From positions 1 through 34,485 of the forward strand of contig CADBEA010000033.1 of the NCBI GenBank assembly GCA_902793635.1: a stretch of 34,485 bases of DNA. Reading direction: 5' to 3'. Origin of the DNA: an uncultured Erysipelotrichaceae bacterium. Its GTDB lineage: Bacteria; Bacillota_I; Bacilli_A; Erysipelotrichales; Erysipelotrichaceae. Every line of letters starts with the position of its first letter. Position 1 is the first letter of the stretch. The notes under the pieces were generated by a model. It did no database searches. It was not told the origin of the DNA and worked only from the letters and a program-made list of their open reading frames with translations. Below are positions 17,335-25,238 of this stretch, in pieces. The translations under genes were made by a program, and so were the position numbers.

Positions 17335-18134
17335 AGCAGGCAAAGGACAGACCGATCGTTACATTTGTTGTCGGCATCGTCTGTATTCTGATTTTCGCGG
17401 CCATCCGCTTTCTGCGCTTTGCCGGTGATGCGGAAGCTGCCATTCTCCTTGGCGCCTATTACAAACCGTTTATTATCGCCGGTGAATTCTGGCGTTTCCT
17501 GACAGCCGGTTTTGTCCATATTGATCTGTGGCATATTCTGATGAACATGATGGCCCTGCGTAATCTGGGCATGTTCATGGAAAAGATCACCGGCCGCTGG
17601 CGTTACCTCGCGATCCTGCTGCTGTCGATCATCGGCGGCAACGTCTTCTTCTTTATCATGTCGCACCAGACCTATGCGGTCGGTCTTTCCGGCGGCTTAT
17701 ATGGTCTGATGGCCGGCTACACACTGCTGATTCTCTACAGCGGCAGCTGGCGTGATCCGCGTATCATGAGTTCACTGATCAGCGCCTATCTGATCAACCT
17801 GATGATCAACTTCATGCCGCAGGTAGCCGCGGCTGCCCATGCCGGCGGTTTCTTCACCGGTCTGCTGGTGACCGGTATCCTGCTGCCTCTGAAAGATCAG
17901 AAGGCGAAGTACCATTACGGATTCTGTCTGCTTCTGCTGATCGCGGCAATGGGCTATCTGATTCCGAAGAATGCCTTTATCGACGAAGACAAGATCTACG
18001 CGAAGAGCGATATCGAGGTGCTGCGCTATGAAAAAGAGATCGGTCTTGGGCAGCATGCTGAGAAAATCGCCGCGAATCTTGATACGATATATACGGTTGA
18101 TTATCAAATATACAAAAAGGTCATGGAGGACTGA
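17331..18134 (+). CDS. Rhomboid-family intramembrane serine protease
   Basis: The 267-residue protein has six or so membrane helices. The catalytic serine is Ser120 in GLSGGLYGLMAG (the family GxSG) and the catalytic histidine His170 in AAHAGGFFTGLL. The HILMNMMAL motif (His68, Asn72) supplies the oxyanion-stabilising HxxxN residues. The site is therefore complete. A soluble C-terminal tail of about 70 residues (from about 200) follows the last helix and includes a charged stretch of unknown role. It overlaps rluD by 4 bp, and the deaminase follows after 2 bp, so it lies in the lspA operon. Substrates are unknown. Confidence 0.92.
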   Translation: MKQAKDRPIVTFVVGIVCILIFAAIRFLRFAGDAEAAILLGAYYKPFIIAGEFWRFLTAGFVHIDLWHILMNMMALRNLGMFMEKITGRWRYLAILLLSIIGGNVFFFIMSHQTYAVGLSGGLYGLMAGYTLLILYSGSWRDPRIMSSLISAYLINLMINFMPQVAAAAHAGGFFTGLLVTGILLPLKDQKAKYHYGFCLLLLIAAMGYLIPKNAFIDEDKIYAKSDIEVLRYEKEIGLGQHAEKIAANLDTIYTVDYQIYKKVMED

Positions 18135-18136
18135 AC

Positions 18137-18631
18137 ATGGAAAAACGAGCGGATGTACTGAACTGGGATGAATACTTTATGGGTCTGGCCCATCTTTCAG
18201 CCCTGCGTTCCAAAGATCCCAACACAACCGTCGGCGCCGCGATCGTCGATGAAAACCACCGGGTCGTATCGGTCGGCTACAATGGTTTCCCGAAAGGATG
18301 TTCCGATGATGAGTTTCCCTGGGACAGAGAAGGGGATACGCTGGAAACAAAATACGTCTATGTCGTTCATGCCGAACTGAATGCCATTCTGAATTCCAAA
18401 TGGCCGGTCACGGGATGCACGATCTATGTTTCACTGTTCCCGTGCAACGAATGCGCCAAGGCGATCATTCAGTCTGGTATCCGCCGCATTGTCTATGAAT
18501 CAGACAAATACAACGGTGTCGATACGAATATCGCATCCAAGCGTATGCTGAAAGCCGCCGGTGTCGAGCTGTGCCGGCTGGAGAATACGATCGAACTGAA
18601 TATCAGGAAAATTCCCAATCCGGAACTGTAA
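18137..18631 (+). CDS. dCMP deaminase (ComEB type)
   Basis: Deaminates dCMP to dUMP for thymidylate synthesis. The 164 residues contain the zinc site HAE (His78, Glu80) and PCNEC (Cys103, Cys106), with the nucleotide-binding regions DPNTTVGAAIVDENHRVVSVGYNGFPKG at 27-54 and a long insertion before the histidine typical of deoxycytidylate rather than cytidine deaminases. The ATG starts 2 bp after the rhomboid stop, with GGAGG just inside the upstream gene. It ends the lspA operon at a strong terminator. Confidence 0.94.
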   Translation: MEKRADVLNWDEYFMGLAHLSALRSKDPNTTVGAAIVDENHRVVSVGYNGFPKGCSDDEFPWDREGDTLETKYVYVVHAELNAILNSKWPVTGCTIYVSLFPCNECAKAIIQSGIRRIVYESDKYNGVDTNIASKRMLKAAGVELCRLENTIELNIRKIPNPEL

Positions 18632-18649
18632 GAAAGACAAATGAAAAAA

Positions 18650-18689
18650 GCTGCATATGGAATTGTTCTTCCGTATGCAGCATTTTTTT
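18650..18689. terminator. Bidirectional terminator between convergent genes
   Basis: GCTGCATATGGAA and TTCCGTATGCAGC pair (one G-U or mismatch) around TTGTTC. Seven T follow on the plus strand, and six A precede the stem (18644-18649), giving a U tract on the minus strand too. Confidence 0.9.
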
Positions 18690-18691
18690 GC

Positions 18692-18895
18692 TCAGTGCAG
18701 GATCGGCATCACGTATCCGGCTTCTACTGAATTGTAGATCGGGCTGATGCCGTTTTCTCTGCCTTTGATCATATCCCTGTAATTGTGCCTGCGGTTCAGG
18801 ACATTTGTGGAATATTCAACCTTGCAGATAATGTTCGGCAAGAAGTGTTTAGCCAGATTTTTGGTGGCGGTCATGAGCATGTTGTGATTTGTCAT
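18692..18895 (-). CDS. Small orphan protein of unknown function, 67 residues
   Basis: I do not recognise it. The product is basic and histidine/asparagine-rich, without a membrane segment (MTNHNMLMTATKNLAKHFL at the start, YNSVEAGYVMPILH at the end). Support for a real gene: GGAGG lies 8 nt before the ATG on the minus strand, and the stop codon is followed within 3 bp by the bidirectional terminator at 18650. Its coding bases are close to neighbouring GC content while its upstream region is markedly AT-rich. TTGCAAA recurs three times in and before the start region (18895, 18919, 18947). Unknown whether it is conserved. Confidence 0.6.
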   Translation of the reverse strand: MTNHNMLMTATKNLAKHFLPNIICKVEYSTNVLNRRHNYRDMIKGRENGISPIYNSVEAGYVMPILH

Positions 18896-19180
18896 TGCAA
18901 ATACCTCCTATCTATTTTTTGCAAACTAACTGTAGCATTGAAAAATTTGCAAAAACAGTCGAAAAGCCCTATTTTTACGCATTTTCTGCACTTTTTATGT
19001 AAAGAAAAACAGACTTTTCAATGCCTGTCTGAAATATCTTCAAGGGGAGAAATGAAACTGATTTTCACAAAAAATACACAATTCCGCTGTTTTGGAGTCT
19101 GAAAATGAAAAGAGATAGATTTGTTTCAGAGAGACTGAAAAGGTTTCAGATCGATTGCTTTTTGAATTGATTTCCACAAA

Positions 19181-19216
19181 CTCACATTTGTTTGCGAATG
19201 AGGAACAAATTGTGAG
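19181..19216. repeat. Long imperfect inverted repeat in the AT-rich gap
   Basis: CTCACATTTGTT (19181-19192) and AACAAATTGTGAG (19204-19216) pair over 12 bp with a single bulged base, around an 11-base loop. No U tract follows directly on either strand, so it is not an ordinary terminator. Confidence 0.6.
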
Positions 19217-19287
19217 TGACAAATGCAATAATACCTTTAAAACAAGCACTTTTCAGTTTGTGAAGATTTTAGTGTTTTATATACTAT

Positions 19288-19304
19288 GTTTCTGATTCAG
19301 AAAC
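19288..19304. promoter_or_regulatory. Perfect palindrome, possible operator in a minus-strand promoter
   Basis: GTTTCTGA-T-TCAGAAAC has perfect 8-base arms. On the minus strand it overlaps the spacer between TTGTTT and TATATA, which are 17 bp apart, so a bound protein would cover that promoter. A plus-strand TATACT (19280-19285) also borders it. Confidence 0.5.
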
Positions 19305-19371
19305 AAACCGGTGATAAAAACACGGAAACAGAGGCTTCCGGAAAGAAAAATGAAACAATTGTCATGAATAC

Positions 19372-19397
19372 AAAAAAGGAAGGATCTCAGTCCTTCC
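19372..19397 (-). terminator. Terminator of rnhC
   Basis: On the minus strand GGAAGGA and TCCTTCC pair around CTGAGA, then six T. The stem begins in the last codons of rnhC and the stop codon lies in the loop. Confidence 0.9.
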
Positions 19398-20247
19398 GGT
19401 ATTTTTCCAGGTTTTCGGTGTTTTTGAAATGCATCTTGGCAACTTTGTACATTTCCTGATAGCCGTATTTCTGAACGAATGCCTCGGCGAAGCGGTCCGC
19501 ATCTTTGCCGGCGCCTTTCTGGAATTCCATCTGGTATTTCTCGTTCATGGCATCGATCGAGCGCAGGAAAGCATAGCGGGCGATGACACTGGCGGCGCCG
19601 ACCGCGATGTATTTGTCTTCCGCCTTGGTTTCAAAATGAATGCCGCCGATGATCTTCGGCTCGTTCTGGATGTAACGGTAATAGAGCTGTTCCGGCGTGA
19701 ACTGGTCGATGACGCGGAAGTCGGGCAGCGGCATGCGTTTCGAGAGATTGACATAAGCCTGATTATGCATCTTGGCCTTGATCGCGTTCATGTTGTTGCT
19801 TTTATGCACCTCGTTGTAGCGGCTGTTGTCGAGGATCAGCAGGCTGTGCGGCAGCACTTCCGTGATCTTCGGTGCGACGGCGCGGATATGGGCATCGGTC
19901 AGCGCTTTGGAATCGCGGATGCCGAGATCCTCCAGCAAAGCGGCGTTTTCTTTATTCACGATGGCAGCACAGACACAGACAGGTCCGAAATAGTCACCGG
20001 TGCCGACTTCGTCGCTGCCGGCCTGCGGCAGGGTGTCAACTGCGGCATGATCAAAGGGTGCGGCATAAACAGCCGCGTCTTTGCCCTGAAAGACGGTCTT
20101 GCCGGATTCATAACAGGTAATGACACAGTTTTCGACACGCAGCTGCCATTTGGCGTAAGCCGGTGCCTTGCTTTGTGATTCCCGGAATGCCGTGAAGAGT
20201 TTTTCTTCCTGGTCCGGTGTAAGTTTCAATGTAATCGAAGTGCTCAT
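19387..20247 (-). CDS. rnhC: Ribonuclease HIII
   Basis: Cuts the RNA strand of RNA-DNA hybrids, such as R-loops and Okazaki primers. The 286 residues carry an N-terminal TBP-like substrate-binding domain (1-70) and a catalytic domain opening with GSDEVGTGDYFGP (Asp79, Glu80), which is diagnostic for HIII rather than HII. Further acidic residues are in IRDSKALTD and VIDQFTPEQL. Length is slightly short of the usual 300-310 residues. No strong ribosome site precedes the ATG at 20247. It is divergent from cvpA-mutS2, a neighbourhood conserved in Bacillota. Confidence 0.96.
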   Translation of the reverse strand: MSTSITLKLTPDQEEKLFTAFRESQSKAPAYAKWQLRVENCVITCYESGKTVFQGKDAAVYAAPFDHAAVDTLPQAGSDEVGTGDYFGPVCVCAAIVNKENAALLEDLGIRDSKALTDAHIRAVAPKITEVLPHSLLILDNSRYNEVHKSNNMNAIKAKMHNQAYVNLSKRMPLPDFRVIDQFTPEQLYYRYIQNEPKIIGGIHFETKAEDKYIAVGAASVIARYAFLRSIDAMNEKYQMEFQKGAGKDADRFAEAFVQKYGYQEMYKVAKMHFKNTENLEKYRKD

Positions 20248-20268
20248 GGGACTATTCTAACATCAGTT

Positions 20269-20296
20269 TTGCTTTGCGGAAATGATTTGGTATCAT
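20269..20296 (+). promoter_or_regulatory. Promoter of the cvpA-mutS2-uvrC operon
   Basis: TTGCTT (20269-20274) and TATCAT (20291-20296) are 16 bp apart, and TGG directly before the -10 box gives an extended -10 element. Confidence 0.6.
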
Positions 20297-20322
20297 AGGG
20301 TGGAAAGCAGGTAAGCGAAGAT

Positions 20323-21015
20323 ATGTTTGAAGTGACAGACAGCTGGCTGATGCCGGCCAATATAGCTATCGCGGCAGTGTTTCTGCTGTTTTTCTTCATG
20401 GGTATGCATAAGGGGTTACTGCGTCAGGCGGTTTCCCTGATCGGGACGATCGCTTCCTTTTACGGTTCCTGGCTGCTCTCGTCCGTGCTGGCGAAGTACA
20501 TCCGGATCTGGCCTCAGGAGTGGGCGATCCTGCAGGATACACCTTATGCTGAGGCGGCCGTGTTCTATCTGAATCAGATCAGCTGGCTGGTTGCCGTCTT
20601 TCTGGTGCTGCGGCTGCTCTTTGTAATGTTTGACAAACTGGCCAAAGGTCTTTCCGAAATACCGCTCATTGACGTCGTTGATGATATCGGCGGTGGTGCG
20701 GTCGGTATCGTGGAAGCGGCACTGCTTTGTGTCGTATTCACGATTTCTCTGGGAACACCTTTCTTTACCAACGGCATCATCCTGAAAGACGAATCATTGC
20801 TGAAGCCGGTCAATGAAGTTACCGGCATGGTGTTCCGGCAGTTTGTTTCACCGGTCATCAATGGTGATACATTGCGGAATCTGTATGAACAGGGTTCCAA
20901 GATCACCGAGGAACAGCGGATCAACCTGGAAAACTGGATGAAGGAAAACGGCATTGATCCGATCGACAACAGCGTTTCCTATGTCCCCGACCTTACCTAT
21001 GAGGTCAGGCTATGA
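20323..21015 (+). CDS. CvpA-family membrane protein
   Basis: A 230-residue inner-membrane protein with four hydrophobic segments (about 12-28, 35-55, 88-105 and 128-147) and the family glycine-rich element VDDIGGGAVGIVEAALL after the third. Relatives are named for colicin V production in E. coli; in Bacillota the gene regularly stands before mutS2 and its role is unclear. The last 4 bp overlap the mutS2 start. Ribosome site is weak (AGGTAAG somewhat far upstream). Identification rests on topology, the glycine motif and gene order. Confidence 0.82.
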   Translation: MFEVTDSWLMPANIAIAAVFLLFFFMGMHKGLLRQAVSLIGTIASFYGSWLLSSVLAKYIRIWPQEWAILQDTPYAEAAVFYLNQISWLVAVFLVLRLLFVMFDKLAKGLSEIPLIDVVDDIGGGAVGIVEAALLCVVFTISLGTPFFTNGIILKDESLLKPVNEVTGMVFRQFVSPVINGDTLRNLYEQGSKITEEQRINLENWMKENGIDPIDNSVSYVPDLTYEVRL

Positions 21016-23333
21016 ACGCCGAGCACAGCCTTGAACTGCATGTCATCCGCGCACAGATGGAACAGCTCTGTGCTTTTTCACTTGGCAAACAGAGGATCCG
21101 GGAGGCGCATCCTTCCTTCGAACCGCTGGTTATCAGACGGCTGAACGAATGGATCAGGGAAGCACTGGAAGCGGTCCGTAAATATGACACGATGCCGTTT
21201 GCCGGTATCCGTGATCTCAGCGAACCGCTGCAGAACGCGCAGAAGGGCAGAATCCTCACCGCGCAGGATATTCTTAACGAGATCCAGTTCATACAGGGTA
21301 TCCGTGGTATCCTTGTCTATCAGAAAAGTCTGAGTGAAGTGTCCCACGTGCATCTGGACGATCTGATCAATACTCTGACAGTTCATCAGAAATGTGAGAC
21401 CTTCCTGAAAAAATGCATCAACGAATACGGGGAAGTCATGGACAGCGCCACGCCTGAACTGGCAGCCGTCCGTTCGGCTTTGCGCCGTATTGACGGTGAG
21501 ATTGCTTCGGTGGCTCAGCGTTTTCTGCAGGCCCATGGTGACGCCGTTGTGGATTCGATCATCACTTACCGGAGCGGCCGGGCAGTCGTGCTTGTGCGCG
21601 CCTCTGATAAAAACAGCTTCGGCGGCATGATCCACGGTGATTCTTCCTCCGGTCAGGCATCCTATGTTGAACCGGCTTCTTTTGTGGCTGTCAACAACCG
21701 CAAGCAGGAACTGCTCAACCGCCAGGATGAAGAAGTGCAGCGGGTGCTGCGCATGTGCACCGACGCGACCGCTGAAGTGGCCACGGAAGAGCTGGCCAAT
21801 CTTGAAACCTGCGCCATTCTTGACGAGATCTTCGCCAAGGCTTTGTGGGGCTCGCAGCGGGAAGCCTGTGCCGCGGTGCTCAGCGAAACAAGCGAACTGA
21901 AACTGACGAGAGCCAGACACCCGTTGATCGATCCGGAAAAGGTTGTCGCCAATACATACCATCTGGCTGATCCCTGCCGGGTATTACTGATCACCGGACC
22001 GAATACCGGCGGCAAGACCGTCAGTATGAAAGTCATCGGTCTTTCCGTGCTGATGACTTATGCCGGCATGCCGGTGACAGCGGATGAAGCGGTGATTCCG
22101 TTCTTTGATCAGATCTTTGTCGACATCGGTGACGATCAGAGTGTCGTGTCTTCGCTGTCCTCCTTCAGTGCCCATATTCAGAAACAGGCTGAGATGTGCC
22201 GCAAAGCGACCGCTGACAGCCTGATCCTGCTGGATGAAGTCGGCAGCGGCACTGATCCGCGGGAAGGTGAAGCACTGGCGATCGCCATTCTCAACGAACT
22301 GCGTGAGCGGCACTGCATGACTGTGGCGACGACGCACTACGGAAGACTGAAAGCCTACGGCCGCCGGCATGATGATATACTGGTAGCCAGCGTTGAATTC
22401 GACATGCAGAAACTGGCGCCGACCTATCGCTATATGGAAGGAACGACCGGTCAGTCCAATGCCCTGGAAGTCGCCCAGCGCTATGGTCTGCCGTCCTCGA
22501 TCATCAAATACGCGCGTTTTCTGAAAGATCAGTCACGCAGTGAAGAGGACCGGCTGATCGAACGTCTGGAAACGCAGGTCAGTGAGAATACACGGCTGCA
22601 GGAAGAACTGCAGAAGAAGATCGCCGAGGCGGAAGAAAAGGAAGCCCGCCTGAAGAAGGAAGAAAACCGGCTGGCCCGCGAAAAGGACAGACTCAAGGCG
22701 CAGTATGAAAAGGAAGCGAAGGAATATCTCGAAAGTGTCCGGGAGGAAGCTGATGAGATCCTGGCCAGACTGCGCAGCCAGCAGGATGTCAAATATCACG
22801 AAATGATCGAACTCAGGCATGAGATCGACGGTCTGCAGGAAAACGAACGGCCGCAGGACATGCCCGAGCAGGAATATGAATACAAGGTCGGTGACGCTGT
22901 TGAACTCAGAGACAACGATCAGGTATGCGAAGTCATTAAGATCGGCCGCAAGGATCTGACCATCCTGATGAACGGCCGGGAGATCCGGGTGAAAAAGAAT
23001 CAGATCCGGCCCAGCACGCACATTATTCCGAGAATGAAAAAGAAGCCTTCCGCCACGATTCATATCGCTTCCCACGATATCTTCGCCAGCATGCCTTCCC
23101 AGTGCAATCTGATCGGCATGCGGGTCGATGAGGCAATGGAAGCGATGGCGGACTACTTTGATCAGGCCAAACTGCATGGTCTGAAGAATTTTCGCATCAT
23201 CCACGGTGACGGAACCGGCCGGCTCCGCAAAGCCGTACATGAAAAACTCAGAAACGATCCGTCGGTAAAGGAATTCCGGCTGGGCATGCCGCAGGAAGGC
23301 GGCACCGGCGCGACGGTCGTTGAATTGAAATAA
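21012..23333 (+). CDS. mutS2: Endonuclease MutS2 with C-terminal Smr domain
   Basis: A DNA- and ribosome-associated ATPase that suppresses recombination, and in Bacillus acts on collided ribosomes. In 773 residues, the core/lever region (1-280) is followed by the MutS ATPase with Walker A GPNTGGKT (329-336), Walker B LILLDEVGSGTDP and the VATTHYGRLKAYG switch region. A long charged coiled coil follows (about 510-610, rich in Glu/Lys/Arg), then the KOW-like DAVELRDNDQVCEVIKI segment and the Smr nuclease domain with NLIGMRVDEAMEA and IIHGDGTGRLRKAV near the end. All parts are intact. It overlaps cvpA by 4 bp; uvrC starts 3 bp after it. Confidence 0.97.
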   Translation: MNAEHSLELHVIRAQMEQLCAFSLGKQRIREAHPSFEPLVIRRLNEWIREALEAVRKYDTMPFAGIRDLSEPLQNAQKGRILTAQDILNEIQFIQGIRGILVYQKSLSEVSHVHLDDLINTLTVHQKCETFLKKCINEYGEVMDSATPELAAVRSALRRIDGEIASVAQRFLQAHGDAVVDSIITYRSGRAVVLVRASDKNSFGGMIHGDSSSGQASYVEPASFVAVNNRKQELLNRQDEEVQRVLRMCTDATAEVATEELANLETCAILDEIFAKALWGSQREACAAVLSETSELKLTRARHPLIDPEKVVANTYHLADPCRVLLITGPNTGGKTVSMKVIGLSVLMTYAGMPVTADEAVIPFFDQIFVDIGDDQSVVSSLSSFSAHIQKQAEMCRKATADSLILLDEVGSGTDPREGEALAIAILNELRERHCMTVATTHYGRLKAYGRRHDDILVASVEFDMQKLAPTYRYMEGTTGQSNALEVAQRYGLPSSIIKYARFLKDQSRSEEDRLIERLETQVSENTRLQEELQKKIAEAEEKEARLKKEENRLAREKDRLKAQYEKEAKEYLESVREEADEILARLRSQQDVKYHEMIELRHEIDGLQENERPQDMPEQEYEYKVGDAVELRDNDQVCEVIKIGRKDLTILMNGREIRVKKNQIRPSTHIIPRMKKKPSATIHIASHDIFASMPSQCNLIGMRVDEAMEAMADYFDQAKLHGLKNFRIIHGDGTGRLRKAVHEKLRNDPSVKEFRLGMPQEGGTGATVVELK

Positions 23334-23336
23334 AGT

Positions 23337-25124
23337 ATGGATAAAGAGTATATCAAAGCAAAACTGCGTAATCTGCCGCATCAGCCTGGCAGTTATCAGA
23401 TGAAGGATAAATACGGGGAGATCATCTACGTCGGCAAGGCCAAGGATCTGCATGCCCGGGTGAATCAGTATTTCGTCGGTGCCCATGACTTCAAGACGAC
23501 CCGCATGGTCGCCAGCATCGAGGATTTTGATTTCATTGTCACCGCCACGGAAAAAGAAGCGCTGGTTCTGGAAATCAATCTGATCAAGAAATACCGTCCC
23601 AAATACAACATCCAGTTCATCGATGACTCCAGCTATCCCTATATCAAACTGACGAGGGAAAAATATCCGCGGCTGATGATCGCAAGAGATACCCGCAAGG
23701 ACCGCAAGGCTAGATATTTCGGTCCTTTTCCTGATGCCGCGGCGGCCCGCAACACACTCAAGCTGCTTCAGAGTCTCTATCCGTTCCGCCGCTGCACCCG
23801 TCTGCAGGACAAAGTCTGTCTGTACTATCACATGGGACAGTGTCTGGGACCGTGTGTCTATGACATCGAAGACAGCGTCTATGAAGAAATGACTGACGCG
23901 GTCACCAGATTCATGAACGGTGATATCCGCGACATTGAAAATGACCTGAAGGAAAAGATGTACGCGGCCAGTGCCGAACTTGCATTTGAAAAAGCCCAGG
24001 AATACAAGGAGATGCTGGATTCCATTCATGCGGTGGCAGGGGATCGGCAGAATATCGAAAAGGACAACCGCGGTTCCCGCGACGTCTTTGCCTGGCATGC
24101 GGAAAAGGGCTACATGGCGATTACCGGCTTTCTGGTCCGTCGCGGCATTATCCTGAACAAGGAGTTCCGCCTGCGGCCGCTGTATGGTGATCCGCATGAC
24201 GAGTTCATCAGTTTTCTGTCCCAGTACTATCAGGATCATCCGGCTGCCCGTGAGCTGGTCCTTCCGCAGGGAACCGATCTCGACGCCCTGGCCGAACTGA
24301 TCGACATGCCGCTGTTCCAGCCGCAGCGCGGCTACAAGAAAAAGCTGATCGACATGTGTGTCGAAAATGCCAGAAAGCAGCTGGAACTGAAATTCAATAC
24401 TGTCGAAAAACAGAACACTGTCACCGATGAGGCAGTCCGGCAGCTCAGTGATCTGGCCGGCCGCGAGATGTCCCGCGTTGAACTGTTCGATAACTCGCAT
24501 ATCAGCGGCTCCTTCACAGTCGCCAGCTGTGTCGTCTATGACGACGGCCAGCCGAACCGCAAGGAATATCGTCTTTACAAACTGCATACCGCCAACAGCG
24601 ACGTTGACTCAATGAAGGAAGTCGTTTACCGGCGCTATTTCCGGCTCCTGAAGGAAGAGGGCAGAATGCCGGACGGCATCCTCGTCGACGGCGGCTGGAC
24701 ACAGATCGAAGCGGCCAAAGAGATCCTTGACGGTCTGGGCCTCAGCGATACGATCAAGATCATGGGTCTCGTCAAGGACGACCACCACAATACGAACGCC
24801 CTGATGGATACAGACGGCGAAGTGTTTGATATCGACAAGAACTCCGGTCTGTTCTTCCTTCTGACCAGAATGCAGGATGAAGTGCACCGCACGGCGATCA
24901 CTTATCACCGCAAGCTGCGCGCCAAAGCCCAGACCCGTTCGATCCTTGATGAGATCGAAGGTGTCGGACCGAAACGGAAACGGCTGCTGCTGAAGACCTT
25001 CCGCAATTTCACCGGTCTGAAAGAAGCCAGTGAAGAGGAAATCGCCGGCGTCGTTCCCCAGGAAGTCGCCCGCCGCGTCTATCAGGCACTCCATGAAGAT
25101 GTCAGCGATGCTTTTGCAGAATGA
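23337..25124 (+). CDS. uvrC: UvrABC system protein C
   Basis: Makes both incisions in nucleotide excision repair together with UvrA and UvrB. The 595 residues contain the N-terminal GIY-YIG nuclease domain (PGSYQMKD, IIYVGKAKDLHARV, metal Glu in LEINLIKKYRPKYN), a cysteine group (CTRLQDKVCLYYHMGQC), the UvrB-binding UVR helix pair (about 200-235), the RNase H-like second nuclease domain (ELFDNSHISGSFTVASCVV with its catalytic Asp, and GILVDGG) and a C-terminal helix-hairpin-helix (EIEGVGPKRKRLLL). Length is normal. It starts 3 bp after mutS2 without its own clear ribosome site, so it is probably coupled; a terminator follows at once. Confidence 0.97.
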   Translation: MDKEYIKAKLRNLPHQPGSYQMKDKYGEIIYVGKAKDLHARVNQYFVGAHDFKTTRMVASIEDFDFIVTATEKEALVLEINLIKKYRPKYNIQFIDDSSYPYIKLTREKYPRLMIARDTRKDRKARYFGPFPDAAAARNTLKLLQSLYPFRRCTRLQDKVCLYYHMGQCLGPCVYDIEDSVYEEMTDAVTRFMNGDIRDIENDLKEKMYAASAELAFEKAQEYKEMLDSIHAVAGDRQNIEKDNRGSRDVFAWHAEKGYMAITGFLVRRGIILNKEFRLRPLYGDPHDEFISFLSQYYQDHPAARELVLPQGTDLDALAELIDMPLFQPQRGYKKKLIDMCVENARKQLELKFNTVEKQNTVTDEAVRQLSDLAGREMSRVELFDNSHISGSFTVASCVVYDDGQPNRKEYRLYKLHTANSDVDSMKEVVYRRYFRLLKEEGRMPDGILVDGGWTQIEAAKEILDGLGLSDTIKIMGLVKDDHHNTNALMDTDGEVFDIDKNSGLFFLLTRMQDEVHRTAITYHRKLRAKAQTRSILDEIEGVGPKRKRLLLKTFRNFTGLKEASEEEIAGVVPQEVARRVYQALHEDVSDAFAE

Positions 25125-25141
25125 CCGGAAACGGTCATTTT
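25120..25141 (+). terminator. Terminator of the mutS2-uvrC operon
   Basis: AATGACCG and CGGTCATT pair around a GAAA tetraloop and are followed by T residues. The stem includes the uvrC stop codon. Confidence 0.8.
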
Positions 25142-25238
25142 CAGATTGTCCGTGCGAAGCGCATCCTTTAAAATGAAAAAAGAAAGAGGTTATCGGCGGC
25201 CGCTTTTGCGGCTTCCGTTCAACAGGGAGTATAATGCC

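Larger units (their letters stand above)
18896..19371. other. AT-rich intergenic stretch, no supported gene, several inverted repeats
   Basis: About 480 bp that are visibly richer in A and T than the rest of the window. Short open frames on both strands lack homology and mostly lack ribosome sites. It contains a hairpin at 19181-19216, a perfect palindrome at 19288-19304, TTTCAG-AGAGA-CTGAAA at 19124-19140, and on the minus strand CAGAC...GTCTG followed by TTTTTCTTT (plus 19001-19031), which could end a small minus-strand RNA. It also carries the upstream region of the 67-residue gene. Confidence 0.6.

Noticed and set aside
16336-17343. A 335-residue minus-strand frame
   Set aside because: Antisense to rluD, which has all catalytic motifs.
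18785-19102. A 105-residue plus-strand frame in the AT-rich gap
   Set aside because: It overlaps the better supported minus-strand 67-residue gene, has no ribosome site at its start and no known motif.
19105-19170. A 21-residue frame (MKRDRFVSERLKRFQIDCFLN) after GGAG
   Set aside because: The start resembles the first helix of Xre-type regulators and the ribosome site is well placed, but the frame stops after 21 codons and nothing continues the domain. Too little to call a gene or pseudogene.
19040-19249. A 69-residue minus-strand frame in the AT-rich gap
   Set aside because: GTG start without ribosome site, low-complexity composition, no homology visible.
22533-24587. A 684-residue open frame on the minus strand
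   Set aside because: It lies wholly antisense to mutS2 and uvrC, which are complete and recognisable, and its product has no domain signature. Long antisense frames are expected from the codon bias here.
25199-25213. Small GCCGC-TTTT-GCGGC hairpin before the hydrogenase-like gene
   Set aside because: Only five pairs and no U tract, so not a terminator; no further structure to suggest a riboswitch.
25230-25235. TATAAT just before the hydrogenase-like gene
   Set aside because: It ends 3 bp before the start codon and overlaps the ribosome-site region, so transcription from it would begin inside the coding sequence. Probably coincidence; TTGCGG 18 bp upstream is a poor -35.
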